This document shows, piece after piece, positions 36,357 to 49,335 of a stretch of 62,740 nt of DNA (the stretch's first letter is position 1; each line of letters opens with the position of its first letter). The DNA is from Tubiluchus corallicola (taxonomy: Eukaryota; Priapulida; Priapulimorpha; Priapulimorphida; Tubiluchidae). The stretch covers positions 187,997 to 250,736 of the forward strand of contig JAQGDQ010000349.1 in the NCBI GenBank assembly GCA_030141605.1, given 5' to 3'. The position numbers and the translations under genes are program-made. Under the pieces are notes generated by a model that was given only the letters and a program-made list of their open reading frames with translations, was not told the DNA's origin and did not search any database.

Positions 36357-36596
36357 GTTCTCTCAGCATGGCATGTATAATACATAATTTAGAAAAGAGC
36401 AACATGAAAAGTTACTGCTGCGCTAAAACGCTCACATAGAGCGATAATGGCGTCATTAATCTCCTAATTAAATTCGGTAAATTAATAACAGAGAATTAAT
36501 GGGCCCTGAGTTGAAAAGTAGCGATTATATGCCTGAATTTGCAAGACAGTCCGCCGGTCGTTAGTTTGCTAACTTCTTAGTAAGGTATTTCATTCA

Positions 36597-36905
<309 letters not shown>

Positions 36906-37330
36906 TTTTCATTCATTCATTCATTGGTTCTTTCTCTCTTTCTTTCTTTTTTCTCTTTCTTCTTCTTTTTTTCTTTATTTTTTCTTCTTTGCTTATCTTG
37001 CTTTTCATTTGATAACTTCAGTTTGTTAACTCCAACTTGCATGCTTTTTTCATTCACTCATATTTTGTTCAGGGTTTTTTGCTTTTGCAATCATTTGATC
37101 AGTTGAGCATTCATGCATCATGGTGTTTGTTCAATTACTCTTGCATGGCATCACTTATCTGTCTATTTGTCTTTCTTTATTTGTTTATTTGTAGTTCGTT
37201 CCTTCATATTCATTCATTCATTTATTCATTCATTCATTGTTTCATCCGCTCATTCGTTATTCATTCATATGTTCTCGCTCGCTCGCTCGTTCGTTCATTC
37301 GTTCTTTTATTAGTTCATTCATCCACTGAA
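36906..37330. repeat. pyrimidine-rich decayed ATTC/CTTT region
   Basis: T-rich sequence with runs of CATT (36911-36925, 37206-37240) and CGTT/GCTC units near 37270-37310. It continues the neighbouring array in degenerate form. Confidence 0.75.
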
Positions 37331-37409
37331 GTATTAAAAAGAATTTGTTAAATAAATTATTATTACTTCGATGTAGTATTAAATCATCCATTAACTCTCA
37401 AATTTAACC

Positions 37410-37437
37410 CTCTCTCTCTCTCTCTCTCTCTCTCAAA

Positions 37438-37518
<81 letters not shown>

Positions 37519-37537
37519 CTGTCTATCTGTCTCTCTA

Positions 37538-37573
<36 letters not shown>
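37410..37573. repeat. (CT)n-(CTGT)n-(CT)n compound array
   Basis: About 12 CT, then about 19 TGTC units, a CTAT-containing transition, then CT again. Confidence 0.97.
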
Positions 37574-37574
<1 letters not shown>

Positions 37575-38835
37575 CGCACTGCATACGTTTCTCATATATT
37601 TAATCACAACAAACGCACATAATTGATTATTCAAACACTCGCACATCCAAGTGCCGTACCTTTGTCGGCGTATTCAAACGTTTACCTGATTAAATTCAGC
37701 AAGGTAGGATGGCAGCTGCCACTCTCCAGTAAACTCAAGTGTTCTGCAACCTATCTGATTTCTGTCGATATAATTGTGTAAGTGTCTAACACAGCTTCAC
37801 TTCGAATCCGTGTCAGTTCTAATCGGGCTTCTCGACAATCACAAATCCATTATCAGCCACGGGCAAGGTCACGTGACTAGGAAATGTGTCCTGACACGGT
37901 TGTAGTGAAAGTGAATAATTCAGGATATGGTAAAAGGGGAGTACGCAAGAAGGACAAAGGCAAAAAAAGAAAAATAAAGACAATACAGCTTGAAAAATTT
38001 ACAATCACAAAAGCAAAATTCGGCTTTCACCACCCCTGTATCCTACAGAGCCTGCTGTTCATGTTAAGTGGATGTGGCGGGACGAAAAACTAGGCAATTT
38101 TCATTACTAATTCTCTGAAATGAAATGTTGAAGTGACAGGGGTGTCTAGGCCCCCATTATCTAATGTCTGTACTTTACATAAACTCGTGATCTTGACAAC
38201 TAAGCTGTCTTCTCATCTCATTCTCATATTTATGATTTTTATCAATAGTCGAAACTCGGTTTAACACGTTTTTCCTTCAGCTTTACAAAATGAAATCACT
38301 TTCAATTGCCTATCTCGATCATTTCTGATGTTTTTACTACGAAATTATAGAACCGCTTACCAGACAATGAGGACACGTGTCCGGCATGCCATATTAGGAT
38401 TATTATATAGGAATATTAGGATACTAAATAAAGGGCAAATGTTGCAATAATAAAAAAGAAGAAGACGTGGAATTATTAAACAAACTTGTGAAATATCTCA
38501 CAACAAAAGTTTTGTGCATACAAGAGAGGCAGTGTTATACGTGCAATACACGTGTAAAAATCTTCGAAAGATGTGTGACGTTGCCAGAAGACGCGTTAAT
38601 TTTCTTAAAAAATTAGTCTATGACAATGCGGCAGATCAAGAACAGCAAAGAAGCAGCTTACCTGCCATTTACGAACCAATCATAAATTCAATAGCTTAAA
38701 ACTAATGAGGAAATGACCGAACCCGTAGATAGTAAATTTTTGAAAGGAAAATTTTCTTTAGCTGAAGAAAGAAAAATGTAGACGAGGCTGGATTTGAACT
38801 ACTGACCTATGTAGGGCAATATTGTGAGTTGGGAT
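37574..38835. other. unannotated sequence
   Basis: Plus frames 37884-38093 and 38514-38699 have mixed composition without motifs. TTTGAACTACTGACC at 38792 recalls a tRNA-derived SINE B box but does not fold as a tRNA. Confidence 0.4.
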
Positions 38836-38839
38836 TGTC

Positions 38840-39330
38840 CATTTGGAGGGCAAGGTGATAAACCTGAGTAAACAAGAAAAATATCTAGGCCATGTAATTA
38901 GTTGTCGTAATAGAAACGACCTTGATATAAAAAGGAAAAGAGGCATTTATTATGCCAGAGCATTAATGTTATTCCTGTCTTTAGGATTCCTAGTGCAAGA
39001 ACAATTGCTATTAACCATAATGTGTTGAATTTTGACGGTATAGGAAAAGTGTATATAGCCTATATAGCAGCGTCACTAACTGCACAGATATTATCTGTAA
39101 AAATTTTAAGGAATGAGATGAATATTTTACAGCTGATATTAGAGACATTTGGAGAAAAATATTCTATGTAGGCGATTTATAAATTATTTACCAAATTTAA
39201 GTGTATTTCATATTTTCTATTTGTAATATGTGTTGCATATATTGTATGTTGTAACGTTTTGCTTGAATTGCTTTTCACATGAACATGGCTTGAAATAAGG
39301 ATTTAAATCAAATCAGATCAAATCATTTGT
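38840..39330 (+). pseudogene. LINE 3' fragment
   Basis: From 38843 the plus frame reads VINLSKQEKYLGHVIS, DLDIKRKRGIYYARA. This corresponds to the KYLGHIIS-to-ARAN region after the reverse transcriptase active site (compare 9025-9660 and 19372-21127). The frame ends at 39028. An AT-rich 3' region follows, ending near 39300-39330 in an AAATC/AGATC-type tail. Strongly truncated. Confidence 0.65.
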
Positions 39331-41336
39331 CTCATCAAATTAGGTATGGAAGGCAGGTACACACTTGTAAACCGGGAAATTTTCCATAAATTTCTATAAC
39401 GAGTTTTTCGTCAACTATTCGGGACATGTAGCCTACACACGACTGTCGTTTCCAGAAGGAAAAAACATGCAAATATATTATTCGCGAGCATGCGCAGTAA
39501 ATTTTGTAAAAACGGAAAGCGCCCCAGCAAGATCTTGCGCATCAACCCAGCTTTGTTTTTCTATTACCGTCGATAAGGTACTTATCTCTCATTCCAGGCA
39601 AAGCTATTAAGCATCAATTGGATTTCCGTTTCCTTTGAGGAAGAATTTGGCTGCCTTTGATCCATTCCTAATGAGCTCAGAAAAAAATAGGATTTTCGGG
39701 ATTATACCTTCTCACATTGCTGGCAAAAAGAATGTTTGCCAAATGCCGACTCTCAAGCTCTCTTAAAATAACAAGGATCGGTGATTGTAGTTTTCTTGAT
39801 CGAGTTAACATAGCGTTAAAAAACACCCAAGGATGGTGCACTTACACTGGCTATGACAGGCGGTTTGTGCTATTTGCGCGAAGTTGATAATAAGCACGAG
39901 GCAAAAACACACTTTTTCAAACCTCCTCTTTCGTAAAACTCTCCGCCAGCCTCTGTTATTACGTTTACTGTTTGCATCTGCAAAGCGCATAAAACCACAA
40001 CCCTGGATTTAGCGTGTGCCTTTAATTATTTACAAACCGTTACAAGCCATTTGATGCACACAACAATAACAGTAATTTGCTTAAGAAGCCTTACCTCAAA
40101 GTAAGCTAGCAAAATTGGCTCTAACTAGGGGCGTAAAACCAATAGGCTAACTAGGCTGTAGCCTAAGAAGCCGCCAAATTTTGAGGTGGGCGGAGTGTAA
40201 AAAATTCTTATTCTCCTCGGAAGATACGGTATCCTTTCATATAGTGACACTGCAGACAAACAATACAATTACTGATAAAACAAATATTATTAAATCTTGT
40301 TGTTAGCTATTTAAATGAAGAGTTTAATGATTAGTATTTAAAATAAATTGTCATTCGGCGGTCTTCATTTTCAAAGATATGATCATTACATACTATATTG
40401 ATCGTTATGTCTTAAAATGCTTTTTCAGCCAACTGATAACAAACAACTGACATTGTTACATAAAAGGTACTACACCACAAACAGTTGCACAGCCTGCTTT
40501 AACATAAACACTGCGCAAATACACAAATTTATTAAAGGGGAAGAACAGGGAATTTCAAAGTATATCCCAATGAACTTTCCATGCAAACATTACTTAGCAT
40601 TACGTTAACTTGTCTGTAAGACTTATGTAATTGAAAAAGAAAATTCCTAGTAAATTAAAATGTTTGCGTCACCTGGTAAAACAGCACTGCATTGCCATCC
40701 TAGTGTATACCACTCCATCACCAAAAACAGATTACTAACAAGATAAAGTAATTTATGCTTTTGGTTAGTAGTGAAGAGCGCGCTACAAATGCTCTGATTA
40801 TTCTCTAAACTTCTTTCAATCGACTTATCGTCAATATGGTTGCGCCTAACGGTGACCGTGTGAGTTTAAATTTACAAGTTTTATAAAGCGTTGCTGCTAA
40901 CGCAAACACTGCGTATAATAAAGCAGCATATAAGCGATATAAAATTTCAAGGCAAATTTTTTAGATTTTATTTGTGAAGAGTGTTTTCTTGAAGAGTACT
41001 TTAACAGTAACCACATAGATACTAGGTAATAATGATACTAATACACAACAAGTAACTGTGTGTGAACGGGATGAGAACTATCATAACTGATATCACAAAA
41101 TCTACATTCTTTAGAACATCAATTCGAAAATATTAATACTTAAATAATTTTTAAATATTATTTTTTCTTAAAGTAGTCTTAGATACCAAAACTGTTCACA
41201 CAAACCTAAGGTTCAAGGTAAAACATTTATATCAAGATTAACTGGGTGATCTTATTTGCTTTTACAATAATCAGATAAGTCGGCTACAGATTCACACAGG
41301 ATAGAGTTGGCAACGACAGTTCAACATTATCATGCT
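39331..41336. other. unannotated sequence with one transposon-end-like motif
   Basis: At 40127-40185, AGGGGCGTAAAACCAATAGG then CTAACTAGGCTGTAGCCTAA resembles 44247-44305. Similar GGGGCG-TTAGGCTA sequences occur at the ends of hAT-type elements in animals. No gene is supported in this 2 kb. Confidence 0.4.
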
Positions 41337-41957
41337 TGGTCACCCAACCACTTACTGGGTATGCCCAATATTGTCTAACATGCACCGTTGTCAAACAACA
41401 GTTTTCTTCTCCCTAAAGCAAAGAAAGTGAAGTGGTCCCTGCGTTTTGAAATTATCCATTGGAAGCCTGAGAATAATATCCATACTAGAGCCATTTCAGT
41501 ACAATTGGCAACACTCATAGTTGTTACATGATTAGATAAACTCATATTTGATGTAGTGGGGTGTAAGTCTGGTCATAACGTTATATAAAGTCTTCCAGTG
41601 TAAACTATTAAACAGTTTCTCAAATTTTGCTGTAAGTTCTAGAGTGAATTACTTCAAGAAAGTTTGAGAAGTTGGTAAATTTGGTAAATTGGTAAATTTG
41701 CGCGGAGAAATGTGAATGTTCTATCTTGGGTTCACTGATGTAGAAAAGCGTCGTACGACATATAGCAGATGTCGTTGCAGTTACCTCCTGGGAAGCTAAC
41801 ATTGCATAACATTGCTTCGACGTGTTCTTTTGCACCTGTGGACTCATCTGCATTGTTATAAAATGAAAGACCTAGCGTTTATTTGCAAAACGCTGCACTA
41901 CGCAGTCATGCAGCCAAAAATCAATAAGTACTGAAATCAATTAATTCAATCACTTAC
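41337..41957 (-). other. presumed intron 3' of the 42-kb coding exon
   Basis: Starts on the minus strand at 41957 with GTAAGTG directly after coding sequence. A weak 5S-like fragment lies at 41339-41400. The next exon is not identified and may lie further left or within unrecognised sequence. Confidence 0.5.
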
Positions 41958-42759
41958 CATTTCTCTTAAGCAAAGCTGATATCCGATCCTCCCCTTTCTT
42001 ACCCTCTCCCGCCCACGGCAGCGGAGAGGGTGAGGGTGCCTTCTGCAGCATTTCTCGCGGATCCAACTCGTCAATAGGAGTAATCTTTTGCCTCAGCCTA
42101 AATGACGAGAAAGATTCCCGCTCTGTTTCTTCCTCGTTTATAGTTTTCACTTCTTCTTCTACATCGTCGTCACTTTCATGATCGCATTCTTTGCGGATCG
42201 CTTTAAAACGATTAAAACTGAAAACTTTTGTTCGTTTTAGCAGCGTTGAATCTGACTGATTCCTATATAAAATCTTACTCGGATGCTTTTTCGGTTTTTC
42301 CGGCGGCTTTAACGAGTGTGAACGAGCCTTATTGGCCACAGGCAAGCTCAGAAAATTAGCAATTTCTTTATCCACTTCCTCGTCGCAATCCATCCTTTTT
42401 TCGTTCGGTTTCTCCCCACCAGGGGGTGTCTTAATATCTGGGATGGATGATTTCGCGATTGGAGATATAGATCTTGATAACATCTCGGCTTTGGGACTAA
42501 CGCTGCTTGATCTGACTGGGCTGTGAGCAGGACTCACCTGCGCCTGCGCCGCTGCAACGTCTAGTTGCCATGGCGACCGCGCGTCAGGCGACTCGGTGTC
42601 AGAGTCGTGAGAATTTGACTGACTGGAGTAGCCCAGGCTGAATGTCTTAGCTATGAGGCGAACAAATTTGGGGCTACTTGACGGACTGTCACAAGAGATG
42701 CTGGTTTTTTGTTTTACCAGTTGAGCTCGCCGCTTTTTAGTCTCACTGTTTGTAGACAT
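41958..42759 (-). CDS. 5' coding exon of an unrecognised Ser/Pro-rich protein
   Basis: This exon encodes the first 267 residues plus one base of the next codon, beginning with ATG at 42759. It ends at 41958 with AATG|GTAAGTG, a near-ideal splice donor, so the TGA two codons beyond is intronic. The protein starts with a basic nuclear-localisation-like stretch (KKRRAQLVKQK). A serine-rich segment follows, with many Ser-Pro sites (about residues 24-105). Phosphorylation-type motifs RSHSL and RNQSDS come next, then a basic-hydrophobic patch TKVFSFNRFKAIRK, an acidic run (DHESDDDVEEEV) and a C-terminal segment ITPIDELDPREML. There is no signal peptide or membrane segment. Composition is mixed and CpG-containing, unlike the repeats around it. 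It looks like the disordered regulatory N-terminus of a larger signalling or scaffold protein, but I do not recognise the family. Confidence 0.75.
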
Positions 42760-42869
42760 AATGATATAAGGTGTATTAGAAACGATAGGCCTACATTTTC
42801 ACAACACGAACTTCCAGAGTCCAGACATCATCAGCAGAACACAATCTTTGCTAAGTTGCACTCGTTTAC
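42760..42869 (-). other. 5' leader part of the same exon
   Basis: The region upstream of the ATG is preceded on the minus strand by TTTTTCTCTTTTAG at 42870-42883, a strong polypyrimidine acceptor. The exon therefore probably begins at 42869 with GTAAACGAG and carries 110 nt of leader. The gene would then have at least one more upstream leader exon, at higher coordinates. Confidence 0.6.
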
Positions 42870-44494
42870 CTAAAAGAGAAAAAGTGATTAAATTGAAAGA
42901 TTTCATGAACTGTAGAAGAATCTAGTGTTTCTAAAGGCAGTTATGATCATATGAAAAGCTAAAAATTCTAGATCCATTCAAACATAAAAAGTTAGATTAC
43001 ATTACAGATCTAACATTACGAAGATTATATTACTAAGCAAAGACTGTACTTTTTTAATTCCTCGTAGTATTAGAATTGATAATCGTCAACAAATAAACTT
43101 GTTTATCTGCTTCTTCGTGGCAATCAACACTTAAATATAACTGTTAATATTCAAGCATTTAAGCTTCTACAGAAATGTATATTTCTAACTAAGCGCTTAT
43201 AACCATTGTATTAGTTACATTGTTTACATAGTAATATTAATGTAATCTCAACATTATGCTATGTATGTATTTATACTGCTAGTAGTCGTACTGTAATGCT
43301 GCTACTGTTCGTTTATTGTCTGCACATTTCTAAGTGTTACGTTCCATTGGCAAGAAGGTCTGTCAGTTGTAAAACTGTCTATTCAAGCAATATTGTAATA
43401 TCTTTATTCAATAAAACTACCTTTAAACTAATATAAAAAAATATTTCCATTCGTTCTTTCCAACTAAAGCATGATTTCCTTCAATTCAACAAGAAAAGTC
43501 ACTATTGGCAAATTCAAACGGGTCCTTGCAGAGAGAAAGATGTATACTTCTCCAGTCAGGACATCAACTTCATACAGGCACATCTTTACAGACTACTGGC
43601 CTAGTTTCTTTTTTAATTATGCGTCTATAGAAAGGCCTATATCTCTTACGAGATGGTTTTCGCAAGGTATTAATGCCAGGGTCCGGAGTTATCAGCTTAC
43701 CAGAAACTTGCTTTAAGTACAGAACGTCTTGTTATTCTTTCTTTCAAAATGTTTCCGTTAGAGTGTCCATTTTATCTCACCTTCCCCTATCTGGAAAGCG
43801 ATTAATCAAAATAATGAAATTTAGCGGATTAATTATGTTGAAATACACTGGAACTGCTTCACTTATACGAAACTTCAACAAAAAACAGTTCCTTTAACTT
43901 TGATAATAAATACCTTTGATAATCTTTGATTGTCAAATAATATTATAATTGCGAGGTATGAGTAGCTGAATAACGATCACAAACGACCTTGACGACTGCT
44001 TTGAAGGTCATTATTGTTTAAACAGGGTAATATTTTTCCATTGTAGTGTGACAAAGCCTGTCTGCCACTGAATAAAACTCAATAAAATTAAAATGTTGTG
44101 TGATAGAAGCGTTTGCGTAAAATTCATCACAGAGTGTAACTTGAGTATTATGTTTAACAACGAAGCGTTTAGTATCAAAATGTCACTACTAAACCACGCA
44201 CAGCAAGTCGAGAATGAGACAATACCGTGACTAATGCGTTCGCCACACGGGCAGATTAACCATTAGGCTAATGAGGCTATACCCAAGGCCCTAAATTTTG
44301 ATAGGTCCTCGATGTGCTGAGACCGATGACCAGTTAAAGTGAGATACTGTTAATTAGTAAACAGGATAACAAATTTATAAAAACTGAATTTATTGCTAAA
44401 GACAAATACGTTAAATTCAGCAGTTTAACACATTGAATATATACACGGGTGTCCAAAAATAATGTTTCCCAAATTAACTTGTAATCCTTCATCC
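42870..44494. other. upstream intron or intergenic sequence
   Basis: No further exon could be placed. The hAT-end-like motif GGGCAGATTAACCATTAGG occurs at 44247. Plus frame 43471-43716 has no recognised domain. Confidence 0.4.
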
Positions 44495-44775
44495 TGGCAG
44501 AGGCATTTGTAAAAGAGAAGCACATTGTTTTGTAGCACGGTTTACCCTCTTTTCAAAGAGCTATAAATTGTCTTCCCTAGGATACCGCTAGGACGTTTTT
44601 TTCCACATGATGTTTCTCAAATGAGCAAAAGATGACTATTTTTGGAGATTTTTCGCCCGCCGATGTAGAAAGAACGTTTTACTGACACTTGGTTGAGGTC
44701 CTGAAGAGAATTTATAACAGTTTAGAAAGAGGAGGAACCGGGATACACGAAGATTTGTGTCTCTTTTACAGCATG
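44495..44775. mobile_element. hairpin element related to the 51/60-kb inverted-repeat arms
   Basis: Left half (about 44508-44612) reads GTAAAAGAGAAGCACATTG, CTTTTCAAAGAGCTATAAAT, then AGGACGTTTTTTTCC. Right half (about 44695-44772) is its diverged reverse complement (TTTATAACAGTTTAGAAAGA then TGTCTCTTTTACAGCATGG). Both halves match the segment at 51955-52075 (GTAAAAGACACATATCATCG, CTAAAGAGTTATGAATTTTC, CGGACGTTTTTTACG). This is a foldback-like unit of the same repeat family. Confidence 0.65.
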
Positions 44776-46500
44776 GACTTGAGGCCCTTCGTTTGCCGAT
44801 AGGCTTAGGCCCGTGAAATCCTTAATCCAACTCTATTACGCCTTTATTATCTAGAAGTAGGACAACCTCGATAAATCTACATGCAGCCAAGCTCACCTGT
44901 GAATTCCACTTTGACTTTCTAAGCAAATTTTGCCAAATTTTGTTACTTTAGTTGCTGAGAATAAACCGAAACTAAGATGTTCCTCAATCGATAACAGGAT
45001 AATAAGATCTTGGTTTTGCACGTAATTCAAAGGCTGTGAACACGCTCCAGTATAGAAGCCAACTACGTCGGATTGCGTTTTTTATAAATATTTTTAAAAT
45101 TATTATTTTTTTATATATAATGTGGCCTTTGATTAACAGCAAAGCTGATGTAAAGACCTCAGGCAAGATACAAAATAAATTTTACAAGATTCTGCTTGAA
45201 ACAATGTAAGAAAATGTCTGTTTCCTTACTTAAATCTACCAATATTCTTGATATTTTTGAGTTACTTTGAAAAGTGTATTATCTTGGTCATAGTTCAACA
45301 AAGAACTGCCGTTTGAAAGAAGAAAAATGAAATACTCAGTGTCTAAATTCAACACATTATGTTATTTTGGCACGGGGAAACCTGTGTACAATTTGCTTTC
45401 TACTTGCGTAATTAAGAGGGCATACGAGTATGAAATATACGACGGATTGTGGATGGATTGGATTGGATGATATGGATTGCGTTTCACCTTGAAAGGGTCA
45501 CTATGTATTATCAGCTCAAAGTGAAGCAACTTCTTACAAAAACCCTATGAGACCTTAAACTCATTACCAGAAATGGAAAGTTTTTCATTTTCAATGGACA
45601 TTTCTTGAAGTGGCCATTGCTCTAACAGACTAACTCTCTTAGTTCAGACTCCCTAGAATTAACACCTCTGAGCTTACACGTGAAGATCGGCCAAGCTCAG
45701 CGTCAATCGAATTGGTTACTGACCAAGCCACTATACCGCAGTCGTAGATGTCAAACTTGAACAGCCAGAGGTGAATTTAAGAAATTATTAGGCAAGTTTT
45801 TAAACACATTTGATTTTTAAGTCTGAAGAAGTCTTCAAAACAGTTTATTTATCATTCTGTTTATGAAAGAACATTCTAGTTAATTTATGAGTGTTCGGCA
45901 ATACAAATTATAGTTGGGATGGCATGTTAAAGACTAGAGGATTTCACCCTAAACTGCAAGTGCACGTTGCGTTATCTACTGGCAAAAAATCAAACATTGC
46001 ATTTATGTAAAGGGGTTTAAGCATATAACGTTCTGCTGATTTATCAACTTGACGAAGCTTTGGCACTATGGCAGTTTTGACAGCAAATTCAATACGTGTT
46101 TTAGTATATCTTACACCTACAGGATCTCGGGCTTTCTGAAATTTCAGAACAAAACGAAAAATTAATGTGGAATTTTTACAGGCTCTGGAAATATCGACAA
46201 ATATTTTTCAACAGACTAAAATCTCTGGGGATCCAGGTTTTGAAGAAAACGTCCCCTGTGTCATTTTCCATTTAGATGTTGAAAGTTTCCATGAAATCTT
46301 TCATTAAAGTGTGAGAAATATTGTGTTAAATCTGAATAGAACTTTTTACCAATACGGAAGTTGTTAACAGGCGAATGTGAAAATGTGCAAAAATTCATGA
46401 GTGAGAGCCCTCACAATATTATATTAAAATTGTACAATGCAGTACGCGCTTCATTTTAACGTGATTGATGACAAACAGATCTGAGAATTATTCTTAAAGA
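44776..46500. other. unannotated sequence
   Basis: No gene supported. Near 45440-45480, TGGATTGGATTGGATGA is a short microsatellite-like run. The right end may include decayed 5' sequence of the following LINE. Confidence 0.4.
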
Positions 46501-46921
46501 GGGAAAATTGTGCGGCAACTTATAAATTCGAACCTTCGAAAAAAACAAAATTCAACTAGAAAACTATTTACTTTTTAGTTATTCCAAATATGCTATAATA
46601 AAATTTACAAAACTGAGAATCAGCTCTCATACTTTGTGTATTGAAAGAGGGAGGTACGTTAGACCTAGAAAAATCCCGGCTGAGAATCGTATATGCACAT
46701 ATTCTTTAAGAAATGAAATCGAAAACGAATTACACTTTGTTATAAAATGCCAAAGTTACAATGATCCTAGAGGAAAATTACATAATCACATCAATGTAAT
46801 TATACCAAAATTTTCCCTTATGAGCGATGCTGATAAGTTTTTCTTCTTGATGAGAAGTAATGGTTTAGAAGTAATTAAGGCATTTATTGATTATGTTGAA
46901 CAAGCGTTTTTTATGACATGA
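46501..46921 (+). pseudogene. non-LTR retrotransposon ORF2 C-terminal domain
   Basis: The frame is open from about 46501 and contains the methionine at 46634. It reads NSNLRKKTK, LENYLLFSYSKYA, LRISSHTLCIERGRYVRPRK, then NRICTYSLRNEIENELHFVI and KCQSY, ending at a stop at 46919. The ENYLL, RISSH, ERGRY and E-x-E-L-H-F-x3-C blocks match the minus-strand fragment at 23353-23760. The long C-terminal part without stops suggests a fairly young insertion. The rest of the polymerase is missing, so it is a truncated copy. The 3' non-coding tail continues to about 47270. Confidence 0.8.
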
Positions 46922-47275
46922 TGAAATATCAGTATACTATGCAATGATCACATCACTGAAAATGAGGCCAGATGAGTGACAATCTATTTTAAATACTAAT
47001 CATTAAACCGTTCATTTAAATAAAAAGAATAACTAACAGGAGCTATTTTATAATATTCGCTTTATCAGTAATTGTTTTGTTCATCTGTAGTGTCACTATA
47101 TTTCAAAATTGAAATTGTACGTATGTTTTATGTTTGTTATTGTATGTTATTGTATGTATTGCATGTATGTTATTTTATGTATTGTATGTATCTTATTCTA
47201 CGTATGTATGTTTTGTTTTTTCTTTTACTGTATGTTTCTTGGCACTAATAAATATGAATATGAAATGTGAATATC
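46922..47275 (+). repeat. LINE 3' non-coding region with TATGT-rich tail
   Basis: Follows the ORF2 fragment. It contains repeated GTATGTTATT / GTATTGTATG units at 47120-47215 and ends near AATAAATATGAATATGAAAT, a plausible element terminus. Confidence 0.55.
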
Positions 47276-47946
47276 AAATGATTATTCTAGAGTTTACTCA
47301 AGAAAGGAAGCCAATGCAGCCAATGCTAATATAGTCTAGCAGCCCTGGACTAAACAGCGTTAAAACTGCAAATACAGTTTATGTGAAGTTCATATTTTTA
47401 TCAAAGCTATATTTATCAAAAACTACGTTCGACAGAAATTCTAGCCAGAAATACCTTTGGCGCAGTGGGACGCTTCGTATTAAACATAAAGAGGATCTAT
47501 TACACAACTTCCACAGCTATATAATTTGACGCTTTTATTGGCTTGATCCGGAATGACGAAGGACATTATAAGTCGCCAAAATGCCCTAAAAATATTAAAA
47601 ATTGCAATAAAAATCCAGTTTAACGTGCTATATTTCTTTATGAGGTAGCCAAGCAAGGGGTCACACAAACAAATACCTTGAGGATATTGTCCAAAGATAT
47701 TACCCAATTTTACATTGAAAATGTCTGACAAGGCAAAGTAATTACTTTGCCCATTTCTTCTTCCTGATCATATTTGTCAGGTTTCCAAAGGACTAGAAAA
47801 AGAAGAAACCCAACGATGGAGTAAAGAGGGCAACTGCTGACGCAATACAAAAATATTTGATCCACATTTCATTAGACACAAAAACACAAAAACTTGAAGT
47901 GAGAGACAGCGTGGAGTAAAATTACAGCACAAACGAATAACTCAAG
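47276..47946. other. unannotated sequence
   Basis: Minus frame 47480-47731 (83 codons) has a protein-like composition with a hydrophobic middle, but no motif or splice site decides it. Not called. Confidence 0.4.
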
Positions 47947-47973
47947 AAATGATGATGACGATGATGATGATGG

Positions 47974-48026
<53 letters not shown>

Positions 48027-48112
48027 GTGATGATAATGATAATGATGGTGACGACGACGATAACGACGACGACAACGATAATGATGATGATGATGACGAC
48101 GATAAAGACGTA
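47947..48112. repeat. (GAT)n microsatellite with GAC/GGT variants
   Basis: A trinucleotide array of about 165 bp, purest at 47978-48025. Confidence 0.96.
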
Positions 48113-48619
48113 TTGATGATAACAATGATTTAGACAAATGTTACTAATAACTGTAGTATGGGTAGCATGCAGCATTTCAGAACAAGCTAATTGCTCGGCC
48201 ATTATTTTCAATTTCCCTGTAATTAGATGTTTCAATTAATTATGACTTTAATAGCATCTCATTGATTTTGAGACTTTTTCTCTCCAAAATATCAATATTT
48301 TAGGAGCTGCAGAAAATTGCTAATAACGCCGTAGCATGAGATTAGGCTGCGAGTTTGGAAAAGCTGTAGAAAAGTTACTGAAAAAAAATGACGGACTGAC
48401 AACATCATATAGGGAGTATACAATAATAATCATACGGTATATGCTCTTAATAAGGGTATCTGGTCACGCCCTCACAGCTACACTAGTAAAACAGAGGGAG
48501 AGACAGGAGAAAATAAAAATGTTTAAGAAAAAAAAACTATAACAGTTCGTCAGTTTCACAAAAATATAAGAACAGATTATTATAGGGGCAAGAGAAGTAC
48601 ATTAAGTAAATTAATGTGT
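48113..48619. other. unannotated sequence
   Basis: Nothing recognised. Confidence 0.4.
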
Positions 48620-49106
<487 letters not shown>

Positions 49107-49164
49107 AAAGTGAGAGTGAGGGATAGGCGACAGAAGAGCAGATACATGTATGACTAGGATGGCA

Positions 49165-49335
49165 GCAATGATAATGGAAACAATTACGGTAATGATAGTA
49201 GCGATGAAAATATTGATGCTGATGATGATGATAATGACGACTATGATTATGATTATGATGATGATGTTGAGGAAGATGACGATAATGTTGATAAGGATAA
49301 AGATGATCCTTGTGGTGATTATGATAATATAAACA
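49165..49335. repeat. degenerate GAT-rich repeat
   Basis: Loosely repeated GATGAT / GATAAT units similar to those at 30421 and 47947. Confidence 0.8.

Noticed and set aside
38785-38835. Possible tRNA gene on the minus strand
   Set aside because: TTCAAAT loop present but the flanking 5-bp stem has mismatches and no cloverleaf forms.
47480-47731. 83-codon minus frame as an exon
   Set aside because: The composition is plausible, but I found no acceptor or donor that fits the frame and no recognisable motif.
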